From Nevskia ramosa DSM 11499 (GTDB taxonomy: Bacteria > Pseudomonadota > Gammaproteobacteria > Nevskiales > Nevskiaceae), in assembly GCF_000420645.1 (NCBI RefSeq), contig NZ_ATVI01000006.1, positions 434,001 to 498,000 on the forward strand: DNA of 64,000 bases, in the 5' to 3' direction. Below the pieces are notes generated by a model that saw nothing but the letters and a program-made list of their open reading frames with translations, searched no databases and was not told the DNA's origin. Of this stretch, positions 10,189 through 19,165 are shown piece after piece; positions within the stretch are counted from its first letter, which is position 1, and every line of letters begins with the position of its first letter. A program made the translations under genes and the position numbers.

Positions 10189-11244
10189 TCAGGCGGGTTC
10201 GGCGACTGGCTGAGCCTGTCCTTCTTCGCGAATCAGCTTGTCCAGCACCCAGAGCATCTTTCCCGGGCCGGCATCATGAGAGATGTTGATCATCTTCAGA
10301 TTGGGCTTCTCCTTGCGCCGAAGATGCTGGGCCTCGAGCATGATCCTGTCCTCGGTGAAGGCTTCATCGAGCGCGTTGCCGAGCAGATCGCTCAGCCCCT
10401 TGATCTCGGTTTCCTTGCTGGCGCCCCATGAATAGTAGTAATCGACCGAATCCTCATCCCGAGGCGTGACCGCCTGACAAGTCCAGGTATCGACGAGCAG
10501 TTGGCCGTTGGATTCGCCTTCGGTGTTGGTTCCGGCGCTGAACGCGCGGAAGCGCATGATCCAGTTGCAAGGCACGGTGTGCTGGATATCGAAGCAGATG
10601 TCGAGCTTCATGTCCTCCGGGAAGATGTGCTTCACCGATCCGGTGGGCGCAACCGAGCGAACCCAGAACACTGTGTTGAGGCCGCGTGGCGTGATGGTGT
10701 GGATCGGCTTGATCTCGCCGTAGGCGCGGTCGCCGCCGACCGTGTTCGGATGGACCCAGGTCAGGTGACTGAGATCGGCAAGATTCTCGATCTCCCAGCG
10801 ATAGTTGGTCTCCACGCGCATCTGGGAGGTCTTGATATGCCAGTTGGGATCACCCGGCCCGACCGAGAAGCAGATCAACTTGGGATCGGCCTTGGCGGGC
10901 TCGCCCATCCAGACCCAGATCCAGTTGTCCTTTTCGACCACCGGATAGGCGCGCACGCAGGCGCGCTCGGGAATTGTCGTCTGACCGGGAATTTCCTCGC
11001 AGACACCTTCGCTGTTGAACTTCATGCCGTGGTACAGGCAGCGCAGCGAGTTTCCTTCCTTGCGACCCAGGGAGAGCGCAGCCTGCCGGTGCGGGCAACG
11101 ATCTTCCAAAGCCACCATGCCGCCATCAGGCTTGCGGTACAGCACCACACGCTCGCCGGCCATCATTCTTGAAACGATGGCATCGCGGCCCTGGTGAATT
11201 TCGTAGTCCCAGCCGGCGCAGTACCAGGCGTTCTTCAGAAACAT
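10189..11244 (-). CDS. Rieske non-heme iron aromatic oxygenase (VanA-like)
   Basis: 351 residues. The N-terminal Rieske 2Fe-2S cluster has C50-x-H52 and C69-x2-H72 (RCPHRQA, RCLYHG). The mononuclear iron site follows the pattern N154-x2-D157-x2-H160-x4-H165 (NLADLSHLTWVHP). Size and motif spacing fit the single-component oxygenases (vanillate O-demethylase group) that use a class IA reductase, which is the next gene. Likely reaction: O-demethylation or hydroxylation of a substituted aromatic acid. The exact substrate is not visible. It is divergent from an AraC-type gene, with an inverted repeat between them. Confidence 0.9.
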   Translation of the reverse strand: MFLKNAWYCAGWDYEIHQGRDAIVSRMMAGERVVLYRKPDGGMVALEDRCPHRQAALSLGRKEGNSLRCLYHGMKFNSEGVCEEIPGQTTIPERACVRAYPVVEKDNWIWVWMGEPAKADPKLICFSVGPGDPNWHIKTSQMRVETNYRWEIENLADLSHLTWVHPNTVGGDRAYGEIKPIHTITPRGLNTVFWVRSVAPTGSVKHIFPEDMKLDICFDIQHTVPCNWIMRFRAFSAGTNTEGESNGQLLVDTWTCQAVTPRDEDSVDYYYSWGASKETEIKGLSDLLGNALDEAFTEDRIMLEAQHLRRKEKPNLKMINISHDAGPGKMLWVLDKLIREEGQAQPVAEPA

Positions 11245-11397
11245 GTCGATCTCCTATTCGGTTATGGATGCAAAGCGACCGCTCGCTATGGGTCGCTCAA
11301 GCCGAACTCGCTCCACCGAGTTGCCTGTGCCGGCAATCTAGGACTCGCGCAGAGACAGATCACCCTCCGAGAAGGTTGGAAGTAAGGTCGGCGGCCA

Positions 11398-11420
11398 CCA
11401 CCCGTGCCACCAACGGGTGG
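11398..11420. promoter_or_regulatory. Inverted repeat between the Rieske oxygenase and AraC-type genes
   Basis: The gene-free stretch 11245-11568 holds CCACCCGT (11398-11405) and ACGGGTGG (11413-11420), a perfect 8-bp inverted repeat with a 7-bp spacer. A smaller GGTGA/TCACC pair follows (about 11439-11450). It lies about 150 bp from both divergent start codons. This is a candidate operator for the AraC-type or MalT-like regulator. No small gene was seen here. Confidence 0.4.
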
Positions 11421-11568
11421 ATTCGCGGGCAACACGCGGTGAGTTCACCCGTCTTCGCGGTCGGTGACAGAGATCGCATCAGACCGGACGATCGCTCGAC
11501 GGAAAAAGCGGCTTGAGCCGCATCGATAACGCGAGATCCGGCACGACCGCGATCAGAGAGGAGACGGC

Positions 11569-12510
11569 ATGGAACGTTTTGATTACTCGGAGTCGAGCGG
11601 CGACTCCGTCATGGATGTCGAGTTTTCCGGCATCGGCACTCGGTCCGTCTTCGTCGATCCACCGCCCGGGCAGGCAGACGGCCGCGAGTGCCATCCGCTT
11701 CACGTCATCGACCAGATCGTCCGCCATTCGCTGGACAAGGCCGAGGCCACTGTCGCGACCAGAGGCACCGAGTTCCCGCTCCTTGATGAGCGGATCATCC
11801 GGGCGCTACTGCTGCAGGCCCTCTACTCGTTCCGCTGCGACAACCAGCTGGCCGAGCAACTGCAATACAACCTGCTCTATCGATGGTTCGTCGGCTTGCA
11901 CAATCCGCAGGACGTCTGGGACGCGGAGACCTTTGCACGGCTTCGGTCGGCCATGCTCGGTTCGTTTCAGCAGGGCGCTGCGTTCCGCCTGGTTCTCGGC
12001 CGGGTACGCACCGTCGCGCTGCAGTGGTCACGACACTTCCGGATCGATGAATCCCTGTTCGATGCCTGGCTCGGGATCGAGCGGCATCGGAAAGTCAGCG
12101 ATCTTCCGCTGTCGCTCCGGCAACGGCAGGATCTCGAAGCCGCAGCCTGCCAGCCACCGGAGCGCAGCCCCCTGGACCGGGCACTGGAAGTGATCATCAA
12201 GCGGATCGGCGACCATGCACTGAACTCGGATTCGCTCGCCACGGCGCTGCGAATGTCCCGTCGCTCCTTGTACTACCTGTTCGAGCGACAGAATCTGACG
12301 CCGAATGAAGCGATCCGGAACATCCGTCTGGAATGCTGCAAGGAAGCCCTCGGAGATCCGCGCCAGCAAAGCCGCAAAGTGATCGATATCGCCCTGAATT
12401 TCGGCTTCTCGAGCGCCGCCGCGTTCAGCCGGCAGTTCAAGCAGCGCTATGGTTTCCAGCCACTGGCTTTCCGCGAAGTGATGCTCCGCCAGGCAGCGTC
12501 CAGAAACTGA
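11569..12510 (+). CDS. AraC-family regulator with transposase-like (DUF772) N-terminal domain
   Basis: 313 residues. The C-terminal part (about 203-300) is an AraC-type double helix-turn-helix: MSRRSLYYLFERQ and a second unit with VIDIALNFGFSSAAAFSRQF followed by KQRYG. The N-terminal half is not a cupin or other usual AraC sensor. Residues about 75-130 read IRALLLQALYSFR, QLAEQLQYNLLYRWFVGL and VWDAETFARLRSAML, which match the N-terminal (DUF772) domain of IS5/IS1182-type transposases. HFRIDESLFDAWLG (156-169) matches the strand carrying the first catalytic Asp of those enzymes. The rest of the DDE core is absent, so it cannot transpose. A GAGGAG ribosome site precedes the start. It is divergent from the Rieske oxygenase operon, its probable target. 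A paralogue lies at 46735-47565. Confidence 0.85.
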   Translation: MERFDYSESSGDSVMDVEFSGIGTRSVFVDPPPGQADGRECHPLHVIDQIVRHSLDKAEATVATRGTEFPLLDERIIRALLLQALYSFRCDNQLAEQLQYNLLYRWFVGLHNPQDVWDAETFARLRSAMLGSFQQGAAFRLVLGRVRTVALQWSRHFRIDESLFDAWLGIERHRKVSDLPLSLRQRQDLEAAACQPPERSPLDRALEVIIKRIGDHALNSDSLATALRMSRRSLYYLFERQNLTPNEAIRNIRLECCKEALGDPRQQSRKVIDIALNFGFSSAAAFSRQFKQRYGFQPLAFREVMLRQAASRN

Positions 12511-12526
12511 AACTGCGCGCTGATAC

Positions 12527-15277
12527 TCAGCTGATCCAGTGATGCTGCCGCGCGCGCTTGATGGCATCCGGCCTTCGACGCACATCGAGCTTGTCGAAGA
12601 TTCGCTGCCAGTACCATTTCACCGTGCTTTCCGCGAGGCACAGGGATTCCGCGATATCGAGGTTCTGGTAGCCCTTGGCGCCGAGGTCGAGGATCTGGAT
12701 TTCCCGTTGACTCAAGGAGGCGTGATCCGCGGAACCGTTCTCCGGCGACGAACGTTCAGCGGGAAGGCGATCGAGCACGCCTACTGCCGCCAGCACCATG
12801 CGCAGATAGTCCTGGGAGCAGGAACCGCCCTCGGGCAGGCTGGTCCGCTCGATCTCCATCAGCAGATCGACGATATCGGCGCCCTCGTCGATCAGCGAGC
12901 GGATGAAGCAGCCGCTTTCTCCCATCTGCAGACATTCGACCATGACTCTCAGCGCCGCGCGGCGATCGCCAGCGGCAGACAGCGCTTTCGCCAGCAGGAC
13001 GCCACAGCGCAACGCGGAGCGATGGCAGTGCCGGCCTTTGGTGAACACGTACCAGAGCCGGAGCTGAGTCGCCGCCTCCCGGGCGTTGCCGGCAGCCAGC
13101 AGCAAGCGCGCCGCGACCAGCGCCAGCAGCTCTTCCCGGGTCGTCGATCCTTCCCTGGGTGCCAGCGCGGCCTCCGGACCATCCTTGAACTCACTGGCCC
13201 GAACCAGGGCCTGAGCTTCCTTCACGCCGTTGCCGAGCAGCAGCACGCGCACACGCTCGTTGAGGATGGCGGCCTGCATGCGCTCGAAGCCGTATTGCGC
13301 TGCCAGCCAGGCGCCGTCCTCCAGCAGCGTTTCGGCCTCGATGCGGCGCCCACGCAGCATCAGCAGTCGTCCCGAGGTGACGAAGCCGGCAATCAGGTTG
13401 TCGACGAAGCCCAGCTCGGAAGCGATTTCGCGCTGCGCGAGAATCTCTTCCGCTTGATGCAGCTGGTCTCGCTCGTAGTACAACTCGGCGAACATCAGGG
13501 CGGGCATGTTGTACAGCGTCGAGTGCTCGCCATGGAGCTCCACCGCCACCTGCAGGGCTCGTTCGTACGCCTCCTGCGCATGCGCCAGATCACCACGGGC
13601 CATGAACGTCGCCCCCGCGATCGACTGATGGAAGACGACCCCGTAAGACGCACCGCCTTCGATGAAGCGCTCATGCAGCATCCGACTCGACGTAGTGACG
13701 CCCTCGCAATGGAACAGCTCGCGATTCGCCGCCATGATTGCGGAGCCCGCCGACGCACACATGAAGGGATCCCGTGTCTTGCCGTCCTTCAACCAGGCCT
13801 GCGCCAATCGGAGCGTCGTCGCCGAATCATCCGACAGCAGGGCCAGCATCATCTGCCGATGCGCCAGCTTCGCCTCTAGAAAGACCATTTCCGGGCAGCT
13901 GCCCGCTTCGCCGTGCTCCAGCCGCTCGTCAAGCGCCGTCCGCACATGTTCCAGCGCGAGCTTGGCGTCGGTGAACTTCCAGGACAGCTCGCTGTGCCAG
14001 GCGCACTCCAGCTGCAGACGCGGCAAGCGATGCAGCAGTTCGCCGGGCAGGCGCGATGACAGCGACAGCAAGGTTGCAGTCTGGCCCGCCGCGAACAGAT
14101 CGCCACTGGCCCTGTCGAGCAGCTCGCCGGCGCGGGCGCTATCGCCTGCATTGAAGGCGTGCCCGATCGCTTCGATCATGAACCGGTGCTCGGCAAGCCA
14201 CCGCGACGCATGCCGGTGGTATTCCGCGGCGCGATCCGGGTGGCGGTCCTTGAGGCGGCGGCGCAGGAAATCGGAAAACAGGTGGTGATACCGATACCAG
14301 TGATGCTCGGCATCCAGCGAGAAGACGAACAGATTGCGACGCTCGATCTCGTCGATCATCGCCCGTCCGTTCTCGCGCTCCAGCACGGCATTGCTCAGGC
14401 TGCAGTTGAACCGGTTCAGGATCGATGTCGCAAGCAGGAAGTCCTGCAGTTCCTCGGGCTGGCGCCGCAGCACTTCCTCGCCCAGAAAATCACCGATGCT
14501 CCGGTGCTCGCCCGAGAAGCGATCGAGAAAGTGATCGATGTCGCCGCTGTCACTGAGCGCGATGCCGACCATCTGCAGGCTGGCGACCCAGCCCTCGGTG
14601 CCTTCCCGGAGGCGCGTGACCTGCGCCTCGCTGAGCTGTACGCCGCTGACCTTGGCGACGAACTCCCCGACCTCCAGCTCGGAGAACATCAGGTCGGCCA
14701 CGGCGACCTCATGCAGTTGTCCGAGCGCCCGCAGCCGGCTGACCGGCAGCTCATTGTGCGTGCGCGTCGCGATCAGGAAATGAATGTGGGGAATCGGCGA
14801 CAGCAGGATGGCGTTGACCAGATCCCGGATGTCCTCATCGGCGATCAGATGGTAGTCATCGAGGATCAGGAACAAGTCCTGATCCAGGGTCGACAGCTCG
14901 TTCAGCAGCAGCGTCTTGAGCGTGTCCGATGGCAGGCTCGCGCCGCCGCTGAGCAGGATCGCGAGCCCCTGGCCGAAGCGGATGCCGGTGCGGCGCACGG
15001 CGTCGACCAGATATGAGATGAAACGGCTCAGATCCTTGTCGCTCTCGTCGAGGCTGATCCAGCCGACGCTGCGTCCTGCGGCCTTGAGCTGCGAGTGCGC
15101 GCGGACCAGCACGCTGGTCTTGCCATAACCCGCCGGCGCGCAGACCAGCAGCAGCTTCTGCTCCTGGCCGCGTTCGATGCGGGCAATCAACTGGGGCCGG
15201 TCGACCAGCACGCTTCGCTGTGTCGGCGGCATGAGCTTGGTCGTCAATGACGCACCAAGGCTGCTGCTATGCGACAT
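12527..15277 (-). CDS. MalT-like (LAL) ATP-dependent LuxR-type transcriptional regulator
   Basis: 916 residues from the ATG at 15277, chosen because an AGGAGGAGGAG ribosome site directly precedes it; an in-frame start 19 codons upstream is less likely. The N-terminal STAND ATPase has the Walker A CAPAGYGKTSVL and Walker B LFLILDDYHL. A long helical TPR-like middle follows. The C-terminal LuxR helix-turn-helix has LSQREIQILDLGAKGYQN and STVKWYWQRIFDKL. Family members (MalT, AlkS) are large activators that bind ATP and an inducer. It ends 17 bp from the convergent AraC-type gene and starts 82 bp after the dmp operon. Its target is unknown. Confidence 0.9.
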   Translation of the reverse strand: MSHSSSLGASLTTKLMPPTQRSVLVDRPQLIARIERGQEQKLLLVCAPAGYGKTSVLVRAHSQLKAAGRSVGWISLDESDKDLSRFISYLVDAVRRTGIRFGQGLAILLSGGASLPSDTLKTLLLNELSTLDQDLFLILDDYHLIADEDIRDLVNAILLSPIPHIHFLIATRTHNELPVSRLRALGQLHEVAVADLMFSELEVGEFVAKVSGVQLSEAQVTRLREGTEGWVASLQMVGIALSDSGDIDHFLDRFSGEHRSIGDFLGEEVLRRQPEELQDFLLATSILNRFNCSLSNAVLERENGRAMIDEIERRNLFVFSLDAEHHWYRYHHLFSDFLRRRLKDRHPDRAAEYHRHASRWLAEHRFMIEAIGHAFNAGDSARAGELLDRASGDLFAAGQTATLLSLSSRLPGELLHRLPRLQLECAWHSELSWKFTDAKLALEHVRTALDERLEHGEAGSCPEMVFLEAKLAHRQMMLALLSDDSATTLRLAQAWLKDGKTRDPFMCASAGSAIMAANRELFHCEGVTTSSRMLHERFIEGGASYGVVFHQSIAGATFMARGDLAHAQEAYERALQVAVELHGEHSTLYNMPALMFAELYYERDQLHQAEEILAQREIASELGFVDNLIAGFVTSGRLLMLRGRRIEAETLLEDGAWLAAQYGFERMQAAILNERVRVLLLGNGVKEAQALVRASEFKDGPEAALAPREGSTTREELLALVAARLLLAAGNAREAATQLRLWYVFTKGRHCHRSALRCGVLLAKALSAAGDRRAALRVMVECLQMGESGCFIRSLIDEGADIVDLLMEIERTSLPEGGSCSQDYLRMVLAAVGVLDRLPAERSSPENGSADHASLSQREIQILDLGAKGYQNLDIAESLCLAESTVKWYWQRIFDKLDVRRRPDAIKRARQHHWIS

Positions 15278-15359
15278 GGCTCCTCCTCCTCTCTGCGGGC
15301 GCGGCGGACTTATAGGTTGTCCGCTCGGCTGCATGCGAGGACCTGAGTATGGCGCGAGA

Positions 15360-15551
15360 TCAGCGGCCGAGGGATTTGGCGGAGTGGCCTCCGATCCCCC
15401 AGTTCACCTTGGGCACGTCATGGATGAGCACGCGCACGGCCTCGGGTGACACCTCCGCAGCCTCGGCCAGCGCGGCGGTCACCTTGGCGATCACAGCCGC
15501 CTTCTGCGCATCGCTGCGCCCTTCGATCAGATGGACATGGGCAATCGGCAT
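15360..15551 (-). CDS. dmpI: 4-oxalocrotonate tautomerase
   Basis: 63 residues, the canonical size of this enzyme. Pro follows the initiator Met (MPIAHVHLIEGRSD) and is the catalytic base after Met removal. The usual Arg residues are present (EGRSDAQK and EAVRVLIHD). It converts 2-hydroxymuconate to 2-oxo-3-hexenedioate in the dehydrogenase branch of the meta pathway. Last gene of the dmp operon, 32 bp after the aldolase gene. An 82-bp gap without an obvious terminator separates it from the MalT-like regulator. Confidence 0.93.
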   Translation of the reverse strand: MPIAHVHLIEGRSDAQKAAVIAKVTAALAEAAEVSPEAVRVLIHDVPKVNWGIGGHSAKSLGR

Positions 15552-15583
15552 CGGCCTGCACTCCTGTGAAGGGAATAACGAGA

Positions 15584-16618
15584 TCAGGCGGCGCTCAACC
15601 CACGTTCACGCGCCATATTGATGGCGGTGTCTTCGATCATGTCTTCCTGGCCGCCGACCATCTTCAGGCGTCCCAGTTCGATGAGAATTTCGCGGGCCGG
15701 CACGCCGTACTTGGCCTCGGCTCTTCGGGCAAACAGCAGGAAGCTCGAATAGACGCCGGCATAGCCCAGAGTCAGCGAGTTGCGGTCGATGCGCACCGGG
15801 AAGTCGAGGATCGGGGTGACCAGGTCTTCGGCGACGTCGGTGACCTTGAACAGGTCGACCCCGGTCTCGATGCCCATCCGGTTGGCGACCGCAATGAACA
15901 CTTCCAGTGGCGTGTTGCCGGCACCGGCGCCCATGCCGCCGCAGGCGCAGTCGATGCGTCTTGCTCCGGCTTCGATCGCCGCCAATGAGTTGGAGATGCC
16001 CATGGCCATGTTGTGGTGGCCGTGGAAGCCGAGTTCGGTGTCGGCGTTCAGATGCTGGCGCAGGTGGCCGACTCGGGCACTGACGTCGTCCGGGAGCATG
16101 TAACCCGCGGAGTCGGTGACGTAGATGCACTGGGCGCCGTAGCTTTCCATCAATCTGGCTTGCTTGAGCAGGGCTTCCGGCTCGGACATGTGCGCCATCA
16201 TCAGGAAGCCGACGGTGTCGAGGCCGAGCTTGCGGCCGGCGATGATGTGCTGTTCGCTGACATCCGCCTCGGTGCAGTGGGTGGCGACTCGGACGGTGTG
16301 GATGCCGCAGTCGGCCGCGACCTTGAGGTCGTCCACCGTGCCGATGCCCGGAATCAGCAAGGCCGAGACCTTGGCTTGCTTGAGGAGTGGGATGACGGCG
16401 CGCAGATAGTCTTCGTCGCTGGCGGCGGCGAAGCCGTAGTTGACGGATCCGCCACCGAGGCCATCGCCATGGGTGACTTCGATCAGCGGGACGCCGGCGA
16501 CATCGAGGCCGGTGGCGATCTTCTGCATCTGTTCGATGCTGATCTGGTGGCGTTTCGGGTGCATGCCGTCGCGCAGCGACATGTCATGCGTTCTGACCTT
16601 GATGCCTTTGAGATTCAT
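15584..16618 (-). CDS. dmpG: 4-hydroxy-2-oxovalerate aldolase
   Basis: 344 residues. The N-terminal TIM-barrel begins with [13 protein letters not shown] (catalytic RDG), and the metal-binding region has [18 protein letters not shown]. The C-terminal communication domain runs to the end ([15 protein letters not shown]). It splits 4-hydroxy-2-oxovalerate into pyruvate and acetaldehyde. In characterised systems (DmpFG, BphIJ) the acetaldehyde is channelled directly to the dehydrogenase, here encoded 14 bp upstream. Confidence 0.96.
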   Translation of the reverse strand: MNLKGIKVRTHDMSLRDGMHPKRHQISIEQMQKIATGLDVAGVPLIEVTHGDGLGGGSVNYGFAAASDEDYLRAVIPLLKQAKVSALLIPGIGTVDDLKVAADCGIHTVRVATHCTEADVSEQHIIAGRKLGLDTVGFLMMAHMSEPEALLKQARLMESYGAQCIYVTDSAGYMLPDDVSARVGHLRQHLNADTELGFHGHHNMAMGISNSLAAIEAGARRIDCACGGMGAGAGNTPLEVFIAVANRMGIETGVDLFKVTDVAEDLVTPILDFPVRIDRNSLTLGYAGVYSSFLLFARRAEAKYGVPAREILIELGRLKMVGGQEDMIEDTAINMARERGLSAA

Positions 16619-16632
16619 GGATCGTGCTTCCT

Positions 16633-17538
16633 TCAGGCGGCCACGGGCGTGATGCGCCCGGCGAGGATTTCTTCGGCGAACATTTCGGCGGTGCGGGCGG
16701 CCGCGGCGGTCATGATGTCGAGGTTGCCGGCGTACTTCGGCAGGTAGTCACCGAGCCCTTCCACCTGCAGGAAGGTGGTGACCCGGTTGCCGTCGAACAC
16801 CGGGCCGTTCATGACCCGGTAGCCGGGCACGTACTTCTGGACTTCGGCGAGCATCTCGCGCACCGAGGCTTCGATCTCTTTCTGCTTCGGTGCGTCCACC
16901 GTCAGGCAATGGACGGTGTCGCGCATGATCAACGGTGGTTCGGCCGGGTTGACGATGATGATCGCCTTGCCGCGTTCGGCACCGCCGACTGATTTCACGG
17001 CAGCGGCCGTGGTGCGGGTGAATTCGTCGATGTTCTTGCGGGTGCCGGGGCCAATCGATTTCGAGGCCACCGTCGCCACGATCTCGGCGTACGACACCTT
17101 CTGCACGCGGGATACGGCGTAGACCATCGGAATCGTCGCCTGGCCGCCGCAGGTGACCATGTTGACGTTCATCTGCCGGCTGCCGGCATGGGCTTTCAGG
17201 TTGATCGGCGGGATGCAGAACGGGCCGATCGCGGCTGGCGTCAGGTCGATCATCATCACGCCGAGCGCGGTCAGCGCATCGGAGTGCTGCTTGTGGACGT
17301 AGGCGCTGGTGGCATCAAACGCAATCTGGATGTTGTCGCTGGCCACGAACGGCAGCAGGCCGTCCACCCCTTCGGCCGTGGTCTTCAGGCCGTATTCCCG
17401 CGCCCGCGCCAGACCTTCCGATTCCGGATCGACGCCGACCATCCACACCGGCTCCAGCACGCTCGAACGCTTCAGCTTGTACAGCAGGTCCGTCCCGATG
17501 TTCCCAGGGCCGATGATCGCGCAGCGGATTCTTTTCAT
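16633..17538 (-). CDS. dmpF: Acylating acetaldehyde dehydrogenase
   Basis: 301 residues from the ATG at 17538 ([17 protein letters not shown]). Longer in-frame starts would overlap the preceding gene. GPGNIG is the NAD-binding Rossmann loop. The catalytic Cys is in [14 protein letters not shown]. It oxidises acetaldehyde to acetyl-CoA with NAD+ and CoA and forms the channelling complex with DmpG. Operon position between the decarboxylase and aldolase genes. Confidence 0.96.
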   Translation of the reverse strand: MKRIRCAIIGPGNIGTDLLYKLKRSSVLEPVWMVGVDPESEGLARAREYGLKTTAEGVDGLLPFVASDNIQIAFDATSAYVHKQHSDALTALGVMMIDLTPAAIGPFCIPPINLKAHAGSRQMNVNMVTCGGQATIPMVYAVSRVQKVSYAEIVATVASKSIGPGTRKNIDEFTRTTAAAVKSVGGAERGKAIIIVNPAEPPLIMRDTVHCLTVDAPKQKEIEASVREMLAEVQKYVPGYRVMNGPVFDGNRVTTFLQVEGLGDYLPKYAGNLDIMTAAAARTAEMFAEEILAGRITPVAA

Positions 17539-17554
17539 GGTTTGGATCTCAGGT

Positions 17555-18343
17555 TCAGACGAAGCGCATCGATACGGACCCGAGGTCCTGGAAGCGCACG
17601 GAAATGGCGTCTCCGGCCGCGACGGGAATCGCTTCGGTCGCACCACCGCTCATGATGAAAGTGCCGGCAGGAATCTCCTCGCCACGCGTCGCCAGATGAT
17701 TGGCCAGCGCAGCCACCGCCACCGCCGGATGGCCGAGCACGGCGGCACCCGCGGCCATCGCGACGATCTCGCCGTTCTTCTCCATCACCAGACCGAGCGT
17801 GCGCAGGTCCAGGCCTTCGACACTGCGGGCGACGCCACCGACGACGAAGCGCGAAGCAGACGTGTTGTCGGCGATCACGCTGGCGAGATCGAAGCGGAAG
17901 TTCTCGTAGCGAGAGTCGATGATCTCGACTGCCGGCACCACGAAATCAGTGGCCGCGAGCACGGCGCCGACATGGCAGCCGGGACCACGCAGCGATTTCT
18001 TCAGCACGAACGCGATCTCCGCTTCGACCTTCGGATGGATCAGCTTCTTGGTATCGATCTCGCCGCCATCGGCGACGCTCATGTAATCGAAGATCAGGCC
18101 GAAGACCGGCGTTTCCACGCCCATCTGCTTCATCTTGGCGCGCGAGGTCAGTCCCGCCTTCAAGCCGGCAATGCGATGGCCGCGCGACTCCTTGCGGGTC
18201 CGGATCGCGGCCTGGATGGCGTAGGCATCATCCCAGTCGAGCTGCGGATGGGCATCGGTGATCTTGGTGACGGCGGTGGCACTCAGCTCGGCGTTTTCGA
18301 GATGGGCGGCGAGTTGCTGGATGGTGTTGTTATCGAGAGTCAT
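17555..18343 (-). CDS. dmpH: 4-oxalocrotonate (2-oxo-3-hexenedioate) decarboxylase
   Basis: 262 residues from the ATG at 18343 ([16 protein letters not shown]). The hydratase/decarboxylase family metal ligands lie in [12 protein letters not shown] and [11 protein letters not shown]. The segments [20 protein letters not shown] and [13 protein letters not shown] agree with XylI/DmpH rather than the hydratase, which is encoded next. It needs a divalent metal and forms a complex with the hydratase in known systems. It sits between dmpE and dmpF, whereas in the classical dmp operon dmpH follows dmpG. Confidence 0.93.
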   Translation of the reverse strand: MTLDNNTIQQLAAHLENAELSATAVTKITDAHPQLDWDDAYAIQAAIRTRKESRGHRIAGLKAGLTSRAKMKQMGVETPVFGLIFDYMSVADGGEIDTKKLIHPKVEAEIAFVLKKSLRGPGCHVGAVLAATDFVVPAVEIIDSRYENFRFDLASVIADNTSASRFVVGGVARSVEGLDLRTLGLVMEKNGEIVAMAAGAAVLGHPAVAVAALANHLATRGEEIPAGTFIMSGGATEAIPVAAGDAISVRFQDLGSVSMRFV

Positions 18344-18350
18344 GACGAGC

Positions 18351-19133
18351 TCAGACGAAGCGCACCGAGCAGCCACCGAGGCCGCCGACGCTGCAGGTAA
18401 AGGAATCGCCGGCGACAACCGGCATCAGAGGTGATTGCGAGCCGGACAGGATCACTTCGCCGGCCTTCAGCGGAATGCCGAGCGCACCGAGGGTGTTGGC
18501 CAGCCAGGCGACGGCATTGACCGGCGAGCCTTGCACCGAGGCACCCGCCGAGGTGCTGACGATGTCGCCGTTCTTCTCGACGACCATGCCGGCCACCGAC
18601 AGATCGAAGCCGCGCAGGGATCGCGGCGTGCCGCCGAGCACGAACACGCCGCAGGAGGCGTTGTCGGCGACGGTGTCCTGAATCTTGATCTTCCAGTCGC
18701 GGATGCGGCTGTCGACGATCTCGAAGCACGGCAGCACGTAATCGGTGGCGCGCAACACATCGGCCGCGATGATGCCCGGGCCATTCAGATCGGCTTTCAG
18801 GATGAAGGCCACCTCGGCCTCCGCCTTCGGGGCAATCAGCGTGTCGACGGGGATCGGCTGACCTTCGTGATAGACCATGGCCGAGGTCAGCTGACCGAAG
18901 TCCGGCTGGTAGACCTTGAGCATGTCCTGCACCGCTTTCGAGGTGACGCCGATCTTCTTGCCGACGATCGTTTCGCCGTTGGCCAGACGCCGCTCGATCA
19001 TCCGCAGCTGGATGCGGTAGGCATCATCAAGCGTGATCTCGGGCTGGCGTTCGGTGAGCGGTGCCACGGCACGGCGCGAGACCAGTGCTTCGTACAACTC
19101 GTCGCCGTATTGGCGAATGTCTTGTGGGTTCAT
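18351..19133 (-). CDS. dmpE: 2-oxopent-4-enoate hydratase
   Basis: 260 residues. GKKIGVTSKAVQDMLKVYQP, KAEAEVAFILKADLNGPG and FEIVDSRIRDWKIKIQDTVA are the hallmarks of the XylJ/DmpE hydratase. It adds water to 2-oxopent-4-enoate to give 4-hydroxy-2-oxovalerate, the substrate of DmpG. Both meta-pathway branches converge here. It is separated by 7 bp from dmpH, its paralogue and probable complex partner. Confidence 0.94.
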   Translation of the reverse strand: MNPQDIRQYGDELYEALVSRRAVAPLTERQPEITLDDAYRIQLRMIERRLANGETIVGKKIGVTSKAVQDMLKVYQPDFGQLTSAMVYHEGQPIPVDTLIAPKAEAEVAFILKADLNGPGIIAADVLRATDYVLPCFEIVDSRIRDWKIKIQDTVADNASCGVFVLGGTPRSLRGFDLSVAGMVVEKNGDIVSTSAGASVQGSPVNAVAWLANTLGALGIPLKAGEVILSGSQSPLMPVVAGDSFTCSVGGLGGCSVRFV

Positions 19134-19165
19134 GTCGATCTTGTCTGTTCAGTGCAGGCCAGCGC

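Noticed and set aside
11569-12510. Active or decayed insertion sequence
   Set aside because: Only the transposase N-terminal part is present, in frame with a complete AraC domain; no DDE core or terminal inverted repeats were seen.
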